The position numbers were made by a program, and so were the translations under genes. Below the pieces are notes generated by a model that had not been told where the DNA came from, did no database searches, and saw only the letters and a list, made by a program, of their open reading frames with translations. From Desulfamplus sp. (GTDB lineage: Bacteria; Desulfobacterota; Desulfobacteria; Desulfobacterales; Desulfobacteraceae), in NCBI GenBank assembly GCA_015232465.1, contig JADFZO010000007.1, positions 1 through 64,000 on the forward strand: a stretch of DNA of 64,000 nucleotides. Reading direction: 5' to 3'. Position 1 is the first letter of the stretch. Each line of letters begins with the position of its first letter. This document shows positions 7,658 through 16,298 of this stretch, piece by piece.

Positions 7658-10600
7658 ATGTCAGACAACCCAATCGGATCAGTCATGGTAGTTGGAGGAG
7701 GTATTGTTGGAATACAGGCAACGCTTGATTTAGCAGACTCTGGATACTATGTCTATCTTGTAGAAAAATCTGCCGGAATTGGCGGGGTAATGGCTCAATT
7801 GGATAAGACCTATCCAACGAATGACTGTGCAATGTGAATTTTATCGCCCAAGTTGGTTGAGTGCGGTCGGCACTTAAATGTTGAGCTTCTTACCCTTTCT
7901 GAAATCATTGCTGTCTCAGGCGAAGCAGGTGATTTCACAGTTACAGTAAAAAAGAGTCCTCGTTACATTGATATGGATAAATGTATTGCTTGCGGAATCT
8001 GCACTGAAAAATGCCCAAAAAAAGTTGCTGATGAGTATAATGCTGGAATTAGCAAAAGAAAGGCAGCATACATCAAATATGGTCAAACCGTCCCCCTTAA
8101 ATATGCAATTGACCCTAAAAACTGCATCTACCTTACAAAAGGAAAATGTCAGGCTTGTCAAAAATTTTGCCCCACTGGTGCTATAAATTTTGACGATAAA
8201 GAGGAGATTGTAAAGATCAATGTTGGCTCTGTAATATTATCTCCTGGATTCACTCCATTTGATCCATCAGGACTTGATTTTTACGGATATGGAAAATACC
8301 CAGATGTTATTACAAGCCTTGAGTATGAGCGTCTTTTATCTGCAAGTGGTCCTTGCATGGGTCATGTGGTTAGACCCTCAGATGGTAAAGAGCCAAAAAA
8401 GATAGCATGGATTCAATGCGTTGGCTCAAGAAACACAAACAGAACTGAGAATGGATTTTGCTCAAGCGTATGCTGTATGTATGCAATGAAGCAGACACGC
8501 ATCACAATTGAACATGCTGCTGGCAACGATCAAGATTTATCAATATTTTATATTGATATAAGAAGTCATGGAAAAGAGTTTGAGCGTTACTATAACGAAA
8601 CTATAAATAAAGGCGTTAAATTTATACGAGCACGTCCCCACACAATAAATCCGGGTAAAAACAATATTGGGGTTCAGATGGAGTATCTGACAGAAGATGG
8701 TCAGAAGATTAAAGAGGATTTTGATATGGTTGTCCTCTCAATTGGTCTTGGTGCCCCTAAAGATGCTGGTGATCTCTCCTCTAAATTTGGATTTAATCTA
8801 AATAATTACAGATTTGCAAAGACAACCTGTTTTGAACCTGTAAAAAGCTCTCAACCAGGAGTATTGGTAACTGGAACATTTAGATCATCTAAAGCTATTC
8901 CACGCTCTGTAACTGAGGCATCTGCTGCTGCTGCTGAAGCTGCTATTATGCTTGCTGAATCAAAAAATAGCTTAACAAAAAATAAGGTCTATCCTACTGA
9001 AATAGATGTATCTGACCAAGAGCCAAGAATTGGTGTATTTGTCTGTTCATGCGGCATAAACATTTCTAATGTTGTTAATGTTGCTGAGGTTGTTGAGTAT
9101 GCCAAAACCCTACCTTATGTTGTTTTTACTGAGAACAACCTCTTTACCTGCTCTACTGATACCCAAGTTCTGATTAGCAAAAAAATCCATGAAAATAGAC
9201 TCAACAGAATTGTTGTTGCAGCCTGTTCTCCAAGAACACATGAGCCTCTTTTTCAAGATACTTTAAGAGAAGCTGGTCTTAATGGATTTTTATTTGAGAT
9301 GGCAAACATAAGAAATCACAACTCATGGGTGCACCAGAGCGAGCCTGAAAAGGCAACTATCAAGGCAAAAGATCAGGTTCGTATGGCTGTTGCAAAAGTT
9401 GCTCAAAATTATGCACTCACTCGGCTTAAGGTTGATGTTGTTCAAAAGGCAATGGTTGTTGGAGGCGGTCTATCTGGCATGACAGCAGCATTGGCTTTTG
9501 GAAATCAGGGCTATGAGACAGTTTTGATTGAAAAGGGCGACAAACTTGGTGGTAATGCTTTAGAGCTTCTCCAAACCTATAAAGGCGAAGATATAGGGGA
9601 GCATATTAATAGCATTATAGAAAATGTTGAGAACCATGAGCAGATAACAGTATTGAAAAATACAACTATTAAGAGCTGTTCTGGTTCAGTTGGTAATTTT
9701 ACAAGCGAGATTGTTATAAACGGTTCAAATTCAGGCGATAGTGAGGTAAAAAAGATAGCTTACGGAGTTGGAGTTATTGCCACAGGTGGCAAAGCATCAT
9801 CTACTACTGAATATCTTTTTGGAACAGACGATAGAGTTATGACGCCTCTTAAATTTGATAAGTATCTTAAAAACGACCATAAATCTCTTCAAGATGCTGA
9901 TACTGTTGTATTTATTCAATGCGTTGGTTCTCGTGAGCCTCAGCGTCCATACTGTAGCCGTCTATGCTGCACACACTCTGTTAAAAGTGCTATAATGCTA
10001 AAAGAGATAAATCCTGATCTAAATGTCTATATTTTAAATCGAGATATTAGAACCTATGGTGAACGTGAAGATTTATATAAACAGGCTCGTGATGCTGGCG
10101 TAATTTTTATCAGATATGAGCCAAATAAAAAGCCAAATGTCTATAAAAAAGATAATGACATTGCAGTTGAGATATATGATCCTATTCTAATGAGAAATTT
10201 AAGAATATTCACAGATTATCTTGTGCTTGCAACTGGTGTTGAACCTAATGACGCAAAAGATTTGATGGATATATTTAAATTTGGAGTCAATGAAGATGGA
10301 TTTCTAAACGAGGCTCACCCTAAACTTAGACCTGTTGATATGCCTGTTGATGGTCTATTTGTTGCTGGTCTTTGCAACTATCCAAAGCCGATTGAGGAGT
10401 CTGTAACTCAGGCTTTAGCTTGTGTATCAAGAGCTGGTGTTATCTTGGCAAAACAGTCAATGGAGCTTGATGCCATAAAATCTTATGTAACTGAAAAGTG
10501 TGATGGCTGTGCTGTATGTATAGATGTCTGTCCATACATGGCATTAACACTTGAAGAGTATCAGTTAAATGGTAGTGGAAGGGTAGTAAAACGGATAAAA

Positions 10601-10732
10601 ACTGATCCCGCACTGTGCAAAGGTTGCGGTCTATGTCAATCTGCCTGCCCAAAAGAGGGAATTATGATTCATGGATTTACACTTTCACAACTTAAAGCTC
10701 AGGTAGATGCAGCTTTAGAGAGCGTTATATAA
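7658..10732 (+). CDS. hdrA: Selenocysteine-containing HdrA (duplicated, ~1024 aa)
   Basis: FAD/Fe-S subunit of heterodisulfide-reductase-type complexes and the site of flavin-based electron bifurcation in characterised Mvh-Hdr complexes. Two FAD-binding halves are visible: [15 protein letters not shown] at the N-terminus and [15 protein letters not shown] near residue 600. A ferredoxin domain [14 protein letters not shown] with a second cluster motif [11 protein letters not shown] follows the first FAD motif, and two more 4Fe-4S motifs ([26 protein letters not shown]) sit at the C-terminus. An in-frame TGA at 7835-7837 (residue 60) falls in [19 protein letters not shown], where homologues have Cys, so the reading continues. 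ATG 7658 has GAGG five bases upstream; the in-frame GTG at 7652 lies inside that site. First gene of an hdrA-mvhD-Fe-S protein run with 19-37 bp gaps. Confidence 0.92.
7835..7874 (+). promoter_or_regulatory. Sec UGA codon and putative SECIS of hdrA
   Basis: UGA at 7835-7837. Starting 22 nt after it, AGUGC (7860-7864) pairs with GCACU (7870-7874) around the loop GGUCG; the loop begins 27 nt downstream of the UGA. A GGUC-containing apical loop at this distance is what the E. coli fdhF SECIS presents to SelB. Confidence 0.75.
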
Positions 10733-10751
10733 ATTTTTAAGGAGATAGATC

Positions 10752-11183
10752 ATGTCAGATAAATATGAACCGATTATAGTCGGTTTTCTCTGTAACTGGT
10801 GTGCTTACGCTGGCGGGGATTTGGCTGGTGTTTCACGCCTTCAATATCCTCCAAATATGAGGGTTATAAGAGTTATGTGTACTGGAATGGTTCACCCTGA
10901 ACTTGTTGTCAATGCTCTTCAAAAGGGTGCTGACGGCGTAATTATCATGGGTTGACATATTGGAGAATGTCATTACCTGGACGGTAATAATAAGGCACTT
11001 TTTAGAGCAGATGCAGTGAACATAGCTTTAGAAAATCTTGCTATAGATAAAGAGCGTTTTGCCATTGAGTGGGTCTCCTCTGCCGAAGCTCCCCGATTTG
11101 CAGAGCTTGTAATCAAGTTTACAGATCAGATTAGAGCATTAGGGGCAAATCCTTTAAGGGAGTTACGAGCAAAATCTGCGTAA
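10752..11183 (+). CDS. mvhD: Selenocysteine-containing MvhD
   Basis: [2Fe-2S] subunit that links the hydrogenase to HdrA (FlpD/MvhD family, 143 aa, normal length). Visible cysteines are FLCNWCAYAGGD, RVMCTGMVHP and GECHYLDGN. The TGA at 10953-10955 (residue 68) lies in IIMG-U-HIGECHYLDGN, where the family has GCHIGECH, so Sec replaces one of the conserved Cys residues of the cluster-binding set. Downstream of the TGA the frame continues with clean family sequence to TAA at 11181-11183. GGAG precedes the ATG, 19 bp after hdrA. Confidence 0.92.
10953..10988 (+). promoter_or_regulatory. Sec UGA codon and putative SECIS of mvhD
   Basis: UGA at 10953-10955. AUUACC (10972-10977) pairs with GGUAAU (10983-10988), a perfect 6-bp stem with loop UGGAC; the loop starts 22 nt after the UGA. 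Confidence 0.75.
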
Positions 11184-11220
11184 AGTTACTTAAAATGGTA
11201 TGTCAAAAAGGAGAATATAT

Positions 11221-12639
11221 ATGGCTGACGAAATAATCGAACTTGGCAGAAAACATAAAGCCAAAAGCGATAGTAAAGTAGAAGAAAAAGAAAAAGGTAT
11301 ATTTAATACTCTTTTGAGTAAATTTAACAAACACCAGCAGCCTGAAGAACCCCAAAAAGCTCAAAAAACGCCTAAGAAAAGTATCTTTAAAGATAAGGTG
11401 ATGGAGCTTTTGCCACAAGGGGGAAATCTAAATGCCTGCCTAAGCTGTGGGGCGTGCTCTTCTGGCTGCCCTGCCTCTGGATTGGCTGATATGGATCCAC
11501 GAAAATTTTTGCGAATGGCAGCACTTGGCTTAGATGATGAGATTTTAAAAACAGAGTGGGCATGGATGTGCACAATGTGTCAAAGGTGTATCTATGTCTG
11601 TCCAATGAAGATCGATATACCACAACTTATTTTTCAAGTCCGTAAAAGCTGGCCCAGAGAGGATAGACCCAAAGGAATTAGAGGCTCATGTGATATGGCT
11701 CTCAAACATGAGACATGCAGTGCAATGGGAATCTCTGAAGAGGATTGGCGATTTGTAGTTCAAGATATAGCTGCTGAAGTAAGAGAGACGCAACCCGGAT
11801 TTGAGGATTTGGTTGCCCCTCTTGATAAAAAAGGTGCTCACTTTTTCCTAAATCAGAACTCAAGAGAGCCAGCAACCGAGCCTGACGAGATGGTGCCTCT
11901 TTGGAAGATTTTGCATACAGTTGGAGCAGATTGGACTTATGCCACAAAAGGTTGGGCTGCTGAAAACTACTGTATGTTTCTTGCTGATGATGAGTGTTGG
12001 GAGAAGGTTGTTCGCATCAAAGCAAAAGCTGTTGATGATCTGCAGTGCAAGGTGTGGCTAAACACTGAGTGAGGGCACGAACTTTTCGCGGTCCGGTCTG
12101 GACTCAAAAAATTCAACATTCCTCACAATTTTGAGATTAAAAGCATTATCCAATATTATGCTCAATGGATTAGAGAGGGGAAACTGCCTGTAAACTCTGA
12201 ATGGAATAAAAACCTTAAGGTCAAATTTACAGTTCAAGACCCATGCCAGCTTATACGTAAGACATTTGGGGATCCTGTTGCTGAAGATTTACGATTTGTT
12301 GTCAAATATGTTGTTGGCGAAGAGAATTTTATTGATATGTATCCAAATATGTCAAATAACTACTGTTGCGGTGGTGGAGGTGGCTTTTTGCAATCAGGGC
12401 TTCCAGAGGCAAGACGAGGATACGGTAAGGTCAAATTGGATCAAATAATGGCAACAGGTGCAACATATTGCATCACACCTTGTCATAACTGCCACTCTCA
12501 AATACATGATTTGAACGAGCATTATGAAGGTGGCTTTCATACTCTCCATCTCTGGACACTAATCTGCCTATCACTTGGCATACTTGGGGAAAATGAGCGT
12601 GTCTATCTTGGAGAGGATTTGGCTGAAATTGGACTTTAA
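11221..12639 (+). CDS. Selenocysteine-containing HdrC/HdrD-like Fe-S oxidoreductase
   Basis: A 472-aa fusion of an HdrC-like ferredoxin part and one HdrB/HdrD-type CCG domain, likely the catalytic disulfide- or thiol-transforming partner of HdrA. After a charged Lys/Glu-rich N-terminal 70 residues come CLSCGACSSGCPASG and CTMCQRCIYVCPM. The C-terminal half has EUGHE (ECGHA in HdrD/DsrK relatives), DPCQLIRKT, NYCCGGGGG and PCHNCH. The TGA is at 12070-12072, residue 284. ATG 11221 was chosen because AAGGAG sits just upstream; an in-frame ATG at 11200 precedes that site. The domain normally binds a noncubane 4Fe-4S cluster, so a Sec here is notable. The protein could be named HdrBC-like; the exact substrate is not known. 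Confidence 0.88.
12070..12103 (+). promoter_or_regulatory. Sec UGA codon and putative SECIS of the HdrC/HdrD-like gene
   Basis: UGA at 12070-12072. GUCC (12091-12094) pairs with GGAC (12100-12103) around the loop GGUCU, beginning 22 nt after the UGA. The loop has the same GGUCU core as the E. coli fdhF SECIS. The stem is short (4 bp plus a possible G-U). Confidence 0.7.
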
Positions 12640-12657
12640 CCTTTTAATTGCAAAGGC

Positions 12658-12674
12658 TTGATAACGATTATCAA
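12658..12674. promoter_or_regulatory. 17-bp palindrome, Fur-box-like
   Basis: TTGATAACGATTATCAA is a perfect inverted repeat with a 3-nt centre. Read as a 7-1-7 element it differs from the Fur-type TGATAAT-N-ATTATCA by one base. Its left edge TTGATA could also be a -35, with TACACT at 12682-12687 as -10 (18-nt spacer). It lies between the hdr and frhB-mvhGA parts of the cluster. Operator function is inference. Confidence 0.45.
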
Positions 12675-12675
12675 C

Positions 12676-12707
12676 AACCACTACACTTAAAAAGTAGTGG
12701 TTTTTTT
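12676..12707 (+). terminator. Intrinsic terminator or attenuator inside the hydrogenase cluster
   Basis: AACCACTAC (12676-12684) pairs perfectly with GTAGTGGTT (12694-12702) around a 9-nt A/T-rich loop, and the U-tract runs 12701-12707. The GGAGG ribosome-binding site of the next gene begins immediately after, at 12708, so the hairpin separates hdrA-mvhD-hdrC/D from frhB-mvhG-mvhA. Confidence 0.75.
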
Positions 12708-12718
12708 GGAGGATTTTT

Positions 12719-13837
12719 ATGAATAAAACTTTTTTTAATCTGATTCAAGAGGTTCAAAAGCCGGGGTTCTGCCACCATTGCGGCGGATGCGTTGCATTTT
12801 GTACTGCTATCAACTATGGAGCATTGACGCTCAATGAACAGGGAAAACCTATATATAAAGATATGGAAAAATGTATTGAGTGTGGTCTTTGCTACTCAAT
12901 CTGCCCCGAAATAAGTGAATTAGATGAAGAGATCAAACGCAAAACAGCTTGGAGCATTCCAATTGGACGTGTTATTGAGATGACAATTGCACGAGCCAAA
13001 AATCCCGATATTTTAGAGAACGCAACAGATGGCGGTGTGGTTACAGCTCTGCTTACCCACCTATTGTCAATTGGACGGATTGATGCTGCAATAGTTAGCA
13101 GATCAACAGGATTTTTTAATCGTGAACCATTTTTGGCAAGAACTGAGGAGCAGATTATAGAGTCAGCTGGCTTTCATTTTGACACATCTCATGGAATGAA
13201 GGTTTATAGCGATGAGTATTCAACATTCTCATCTTCAGTCCAGGAGCTTGCACCAATGGTTAGAAAAGGGGCAAGACGCATTGCATTTGTTGGCACACCT
13301 TGTCAGATAAATGCTATTAGAAAGATGGAGGCTCTTGGTGTTGTCCCCTCTGATAGTATTTTGTACCATTTTGGACTATTTTGTACTGGCAACTTCTCAT
13401 TTGGAGAGGCTGAGAGGAAAAAATTGGAAGAGATTGGAAAGTTCAAATGGGAAGGGGTCAGAAAGGTCAATGTAAAAGAGGATTTATTGATAACGCTTAA
13501 TAGTGGTGAAGTAAAAAAGATAAGTTTGGATAAACTCGATTTTATGAAGCGTTATGCCTGCCGCTACTGCTATGATTACTCTGCTGAATATGCAGATATA
13601 TCTTTTGGAGGGATTGGTTCAGAAGATGGCTGGACAACGGTTCTTATCCGTTCAGCTATTGGTAGGGCTGTTTTTGCAGACTCAAGAGAAGACGATGTTG
13701 AAGAGTACACACATCTTGATAATCCGAAATTTGTATCTGAGGCAATGGATATAGTCAGGAAGTGGTCATCTAAAAAGAAGAAGGCCGCAAGGGAAAATAT
13801 GAGAAATTTCGAAAAACCTGTGAACATTAAAGAATAG
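12719..13837 (+). CDS. FrhB-like coenzyme F420 hydrogenase/dehydrogenase beta-subunit family protein
   Basis: A 372-aa iron-sulfur flavoprotein of the FrhB/FdhB/FpoF family. The N-terminus carries CHHCGGCVAFC and CIECGLCYSICPE (4Fe-4S motifs). FrhB-domain features follow: GGVVTALLTHLL, VGTPCQINAIRKME, LFCTGNFSF and the late CRYCYDYSAEYADISFGG cluster segment. In methanogens this family exchanges electrons with F420; in bacteria the partner can be another carrier, and nothing here fixes it. It begins 79 bp after the Fe-S gene, behind a terminator-like hairpin, and runs 12 bp into mvhG, so it probably serves as an extra electron entry or exit module of the hydrogenase. Confidence 0.88.
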   Translation: MNKTFFNLIQEVQKPGFCHHCGGCVAFCTAINYGALTLNEQGKPIYKDMEKCIECGLCYSICPEISELDEEIKRKTAWSIPIGRVIEMTIARAKNPDILENATDGGVVTALLTHLLSIGRIDAAIVSRSTGFFNREPFLARTEEQIIESAGFHFDTSHGMKVYSDEYSTFSSSVQELAPMVRKGARRIAFVGTPCQINAIRKMEALGVVPSDSILYHFGLFCTGNFSFGEAERKKLEEIGKFKWEGVRKVNVKEDLLITLNSGEVKKISLDKLDFMKRYACRYCYDYSAEYADISFGGIGSEDGWTTVLIRSAIGRAVFADSREDDVEEYTHLDNPKFVSEAMDIVRKWSSKKKKAARENMRNFEKPVNIKE

Positions 13838-13849
13838 GAGATACTTTAA

Positions 13850-14773
13850 ATGACAGCAAAAGTAGCAGAAGAGTGGTTGAACGCCTGTTCAGGTTGTGAG
13901 ATTTCTCTTGTGGATATGGGGGAGAGGCTTTTAGATGTTCTTCAGCTTGTTGAATTTGTCCATATTCCAGTGCTGATGGATCACAAATATTATGGTCAGC
14001 TTGGCGATAAAAAGCATATCCATATTCCAGAGGCTGATGTTGGCATAATATCTGGCGGAATCAGAAATAAGGAGCATCTTGAGATTGCTGAGGAGATGAG
14101 AAAACAATGCAAGCTCATAATTGCACTTGGAACTTGTGCAACTCATGGCGGAATACCAGCACTTGCAAACTCATACACAAACAATCAGGTGCTTGATCGT
14201 TACTACTCAACAGAGACAACAGATAAACCAGATACATATCCAAGTGAAGGGTTGCCAGAACTTTTAGATTGCACCTATGCTTTAGATGAAAAGATAAAAG
14301 TTGATGTCTATCTGCCGGGCTGTCCGCCCCATTCAGATCAGGTCTTTTCAGCTTTAGCAGGGCTTTTGACTGGAAATCCTGCAGTGCTTCCAAACAAGAG
14401 CGTATGTGATACATGCCCAACAGTTCGTAAAGGCAAGGGGGATTTGAAACAACTTCGCCGTTTTCTCCAATCACCTCATTATAATGCCCCTAACGAGCCT
14501 ATTGACAAGATGCACTGCCTTCTTGAGCAGGGATTTCTCTGCATGGGACCTGTTACAAAAGGAGGGTGTGGAGGAGATTCCATACACCCAAGATGTATAT
14601 CTGCCCGTGTCCCTTGTCGTGGCTGTTATGGACCTGTCAAGCACGATGGAAATCAGATGCTTGATATGCTAAATGCTTTGGCATCTAATCAGATTGATAT
14701 AAAATCTCTGCCAGAGACAACATCGCTATCCCGATTTTCAGGGGCGCACCACAATCTAAGACCTAAAAAGTAA
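13850..14773 (+). CDS. mvhG: F420-non-reducing [NiFe] hydrogenase small subunit
   Basis: Small subunit of the Mvh-type (group 3) hydrogenase, carrying electrons from the nickel site to MvhD through Fe-S clusters. The 307-aa protein has WLNACSGCEISLVDMG (proximal cluster ligands), ALGTCATHGGIPALA, LPGCPPHSDQVF, and C-terminal cysteine groups (CDTCPTVRKG, CMGPVTKGGCGG, CRGCYGPV). There is no Tat signal peptide, consistent with a cytoplasmic enzyme. It lies 12 bp after the FrhB-like gene and 12 bp before mvhA, with AGGAG before its ATG. Confidence 0.95.
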   Translation: MTAKVAEEWLNACSGCEISLVDMGERLLDVLQLVEFVHIPVLMDHKYYGQLGDKKHIHIPEADVGIISGGIRNKEHLEIAEEMRKQCKLIIALGTCATHGGIPALANSYTNNQVLDRYYSTETTDKPDTYPSEGLPELLDCTYALDEKIKVDVYLPGCPPHSDQVFSALAGLLTGNPAVLPNKSVCDTCPTVRKGKGDLKQLRRFLQSPHYNAPNEPIDKMHCLLEQGFLCMGPVTKGGCGGDSIHPRCISARVPCRGCYGPVKHDGNQMLDMLNALASNQIDIKSLPETTSLSRFSGAHHNLRPKK

Positions 14774-14785
14774 GCTGGAGGCTAT

Positions 14786-16228
14786 ATGGCTCAAGTTATT
14801 AATATTGCACCAATTACCCGCATTGAAGGACATGCTCAAATTGCCATCAAACTTGATGATGACGGCAATGTTGCAGATTCAAAGGTGCATTTTCAATCTT
14901 TGCGCGGGTTTGAAAAATTTGTAGAGGGAAAGCCAGCAGAGGAGATTCCCCGAATTGTAAACCGAATCTGCGGAATCTGCCCTTGGCATCACCATCTTGC
15001 ATCAAACAAGGCAGTTGATAAATGTTTTGGGGCAACTCCCCCACCTGCTGGACACAAACTGCGAGAGTTGATGCAGACTATTGCACATGCTGAGGATAAA
15101 CTTCTTCACTTCTTTTTCTTAGCATCAGCAGATTTTGTGATTGGTCCTGATAGCGACTACAAGGTCAGAAATGTTATTGGCGTAGCACAGGCAAATCCTG
15201 AGCTTGCTACAAAGGTTGTAAAAACCCGTCAGATGACAAAAATGATCTTGGAAAAGTTTGCTGGAAAGGCTATTCACCCTGTTGCTGGAGTTGTTGGCGG
15301 ATTTGCAAAGCCAATGGTTGAAGAGGATAGAAAAGAGATTTTAGCAAAAATGGAGGAGGTGCTTGAGTTTGCACTCTTTACAATCAATTTTGCTAAAACC
15401 GAAGTTTTTCCAAAATATTTAGATACAGTAAAGACACTTGGCGTAATTACAACTGGATTTCTCGGCACAGTTGATGATCAAGGTGCTTTGAACCTTTACG
15501 ACGGCAAGCTCCGTATGATGAAGCCAGATGGCACATTTACAGACTTTAGTGTTGATAACTATGCTGATTACCTTGGTGAGCATGTTGAACCCTACTCTTA
15601 CGGCAAGATGCCTTATGCAAAATTTTGGAATGAGGGTTTTTCACTTGACTTAGATAAACCCAAAGGGGTCTATCGCTCAAACTGTCTTGCACGTATAAAT
15701 GTGGCAGATAAGATGGCAACCCCGCTTGCTCAAGCTGAACTTGAAGAGTTTAGAAAACTTTTTGGAAGACCAGCTCAGGCAACTTTGCTCTACCACTGGG
15801 CAAGGTTGATTGAAGAGGTTTATGCTTGCGAGCACGCAATTGAGCTATTAAAAGACACTTCAATTACAGACACAAACATAAGGGCAAAGGTTGAGCCTAA
15901 AGCTGGAAGAGGTGTTGGCTGTGTTGAGGCACCACGCGGAACACTTATCCACGACTACTCAACTGACGAAAATGGCTTGATAACCCGTGCAAACATGATT
16001 GTTGGAACAACGCATAACCTTGGTCCTATAAATATGAGCGTTAATCAGGCAGCAAGACTGTTGATTCAAAAGGGAAAAGTTGATGAGGGCATTTTGAATA
16101 AGATTGAGATGTCTGTCAGAGCTTATGACCCCTGAGTCTCCTGTGCAACACACCGTCTGGACGGCGGTAAAAGCAGTGGAATCTCAATTAAGATAGTTGA
16201 TGCTAATGGTCAAGTTCTAAATTTTTAA
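14786..16228 (+). CDS. mvhA: Selenocysteine-containing Mvh [NiFe] hydrogenase large subunit
   Basis: Catalytic subunit binding the nickel-iron centre; 480 aa including Sec. The N-terminal ligand motif is RICGICPWHHH, preceded by ITRIEGHAQI. The C-terminal motif is DPUVSCATHR, with TGA at 16133-16135 (residue 450) replacing the first Cys of DPCxxCxxH, as in [NiFeSe] hydrogenases. Reading through gives another 30 residues to TAA at 16226-16228. The portion after ATH is the tail expected to be cut off by the maturation protease encoded at 7095-7589. Stopping at the UGA would delete two nickel ligands, so readthrough is strongly supported. GGAGG-type site before ATG; last gene of the cluster. Confidence 0.95.
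16133..16164 (+). promoter_or_regulatory. Sec UGA codon and putative SECIS of mvhA
   Basis: UGA at 16133-16135. CCGU (16153-16156) pairs with ACGG (16161-16164) around the loop CUGG, beginning 21 nt after the UGA. The apical sequence GUCUGGAC contains the elements seen in the other three hairpins of this cluster. Confidence 0.65.
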
Positions 16229-16251
16229 TTTAAGTTAAAAGTCAAATAATT

Positions 16252-16274
16252 GGGGCGTAGCACTCTTACGCCCC
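16252..16274 (+). terminator. Hairpin after mvhA, possible terminator
   Basis: GGGGCGTA (16252-16259) pairs with TACGCCCC (16267-16274) around a 7-nt loop, between the convergent mvhA and phosphorylase genes. No T-tract follows on either strand, so the termination role is uncertain. Confidence 0.5.
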
Positions 16275-16298
16275 TACCCCATTACACACTTTTAAGAT

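Noticed and set aside
7652-12639. hdrA, mvhD and the Fe-S gene as pseudogenes broken by stop codons
   Set aside because: Each break is a UGA, never UAA or UAG, at a family Cys position, with perfect continuation in frame and a hairpin downstream. Four such coincidences in one cluster argue against decay.
12658-12674. The palindrome as an FNR/CRP-type site
   Set aside because: TTGAT and ATCAA are separated by seven bases instead of four, so the spacing does not fit; the Fur-type 7-1-7 reading fits better.
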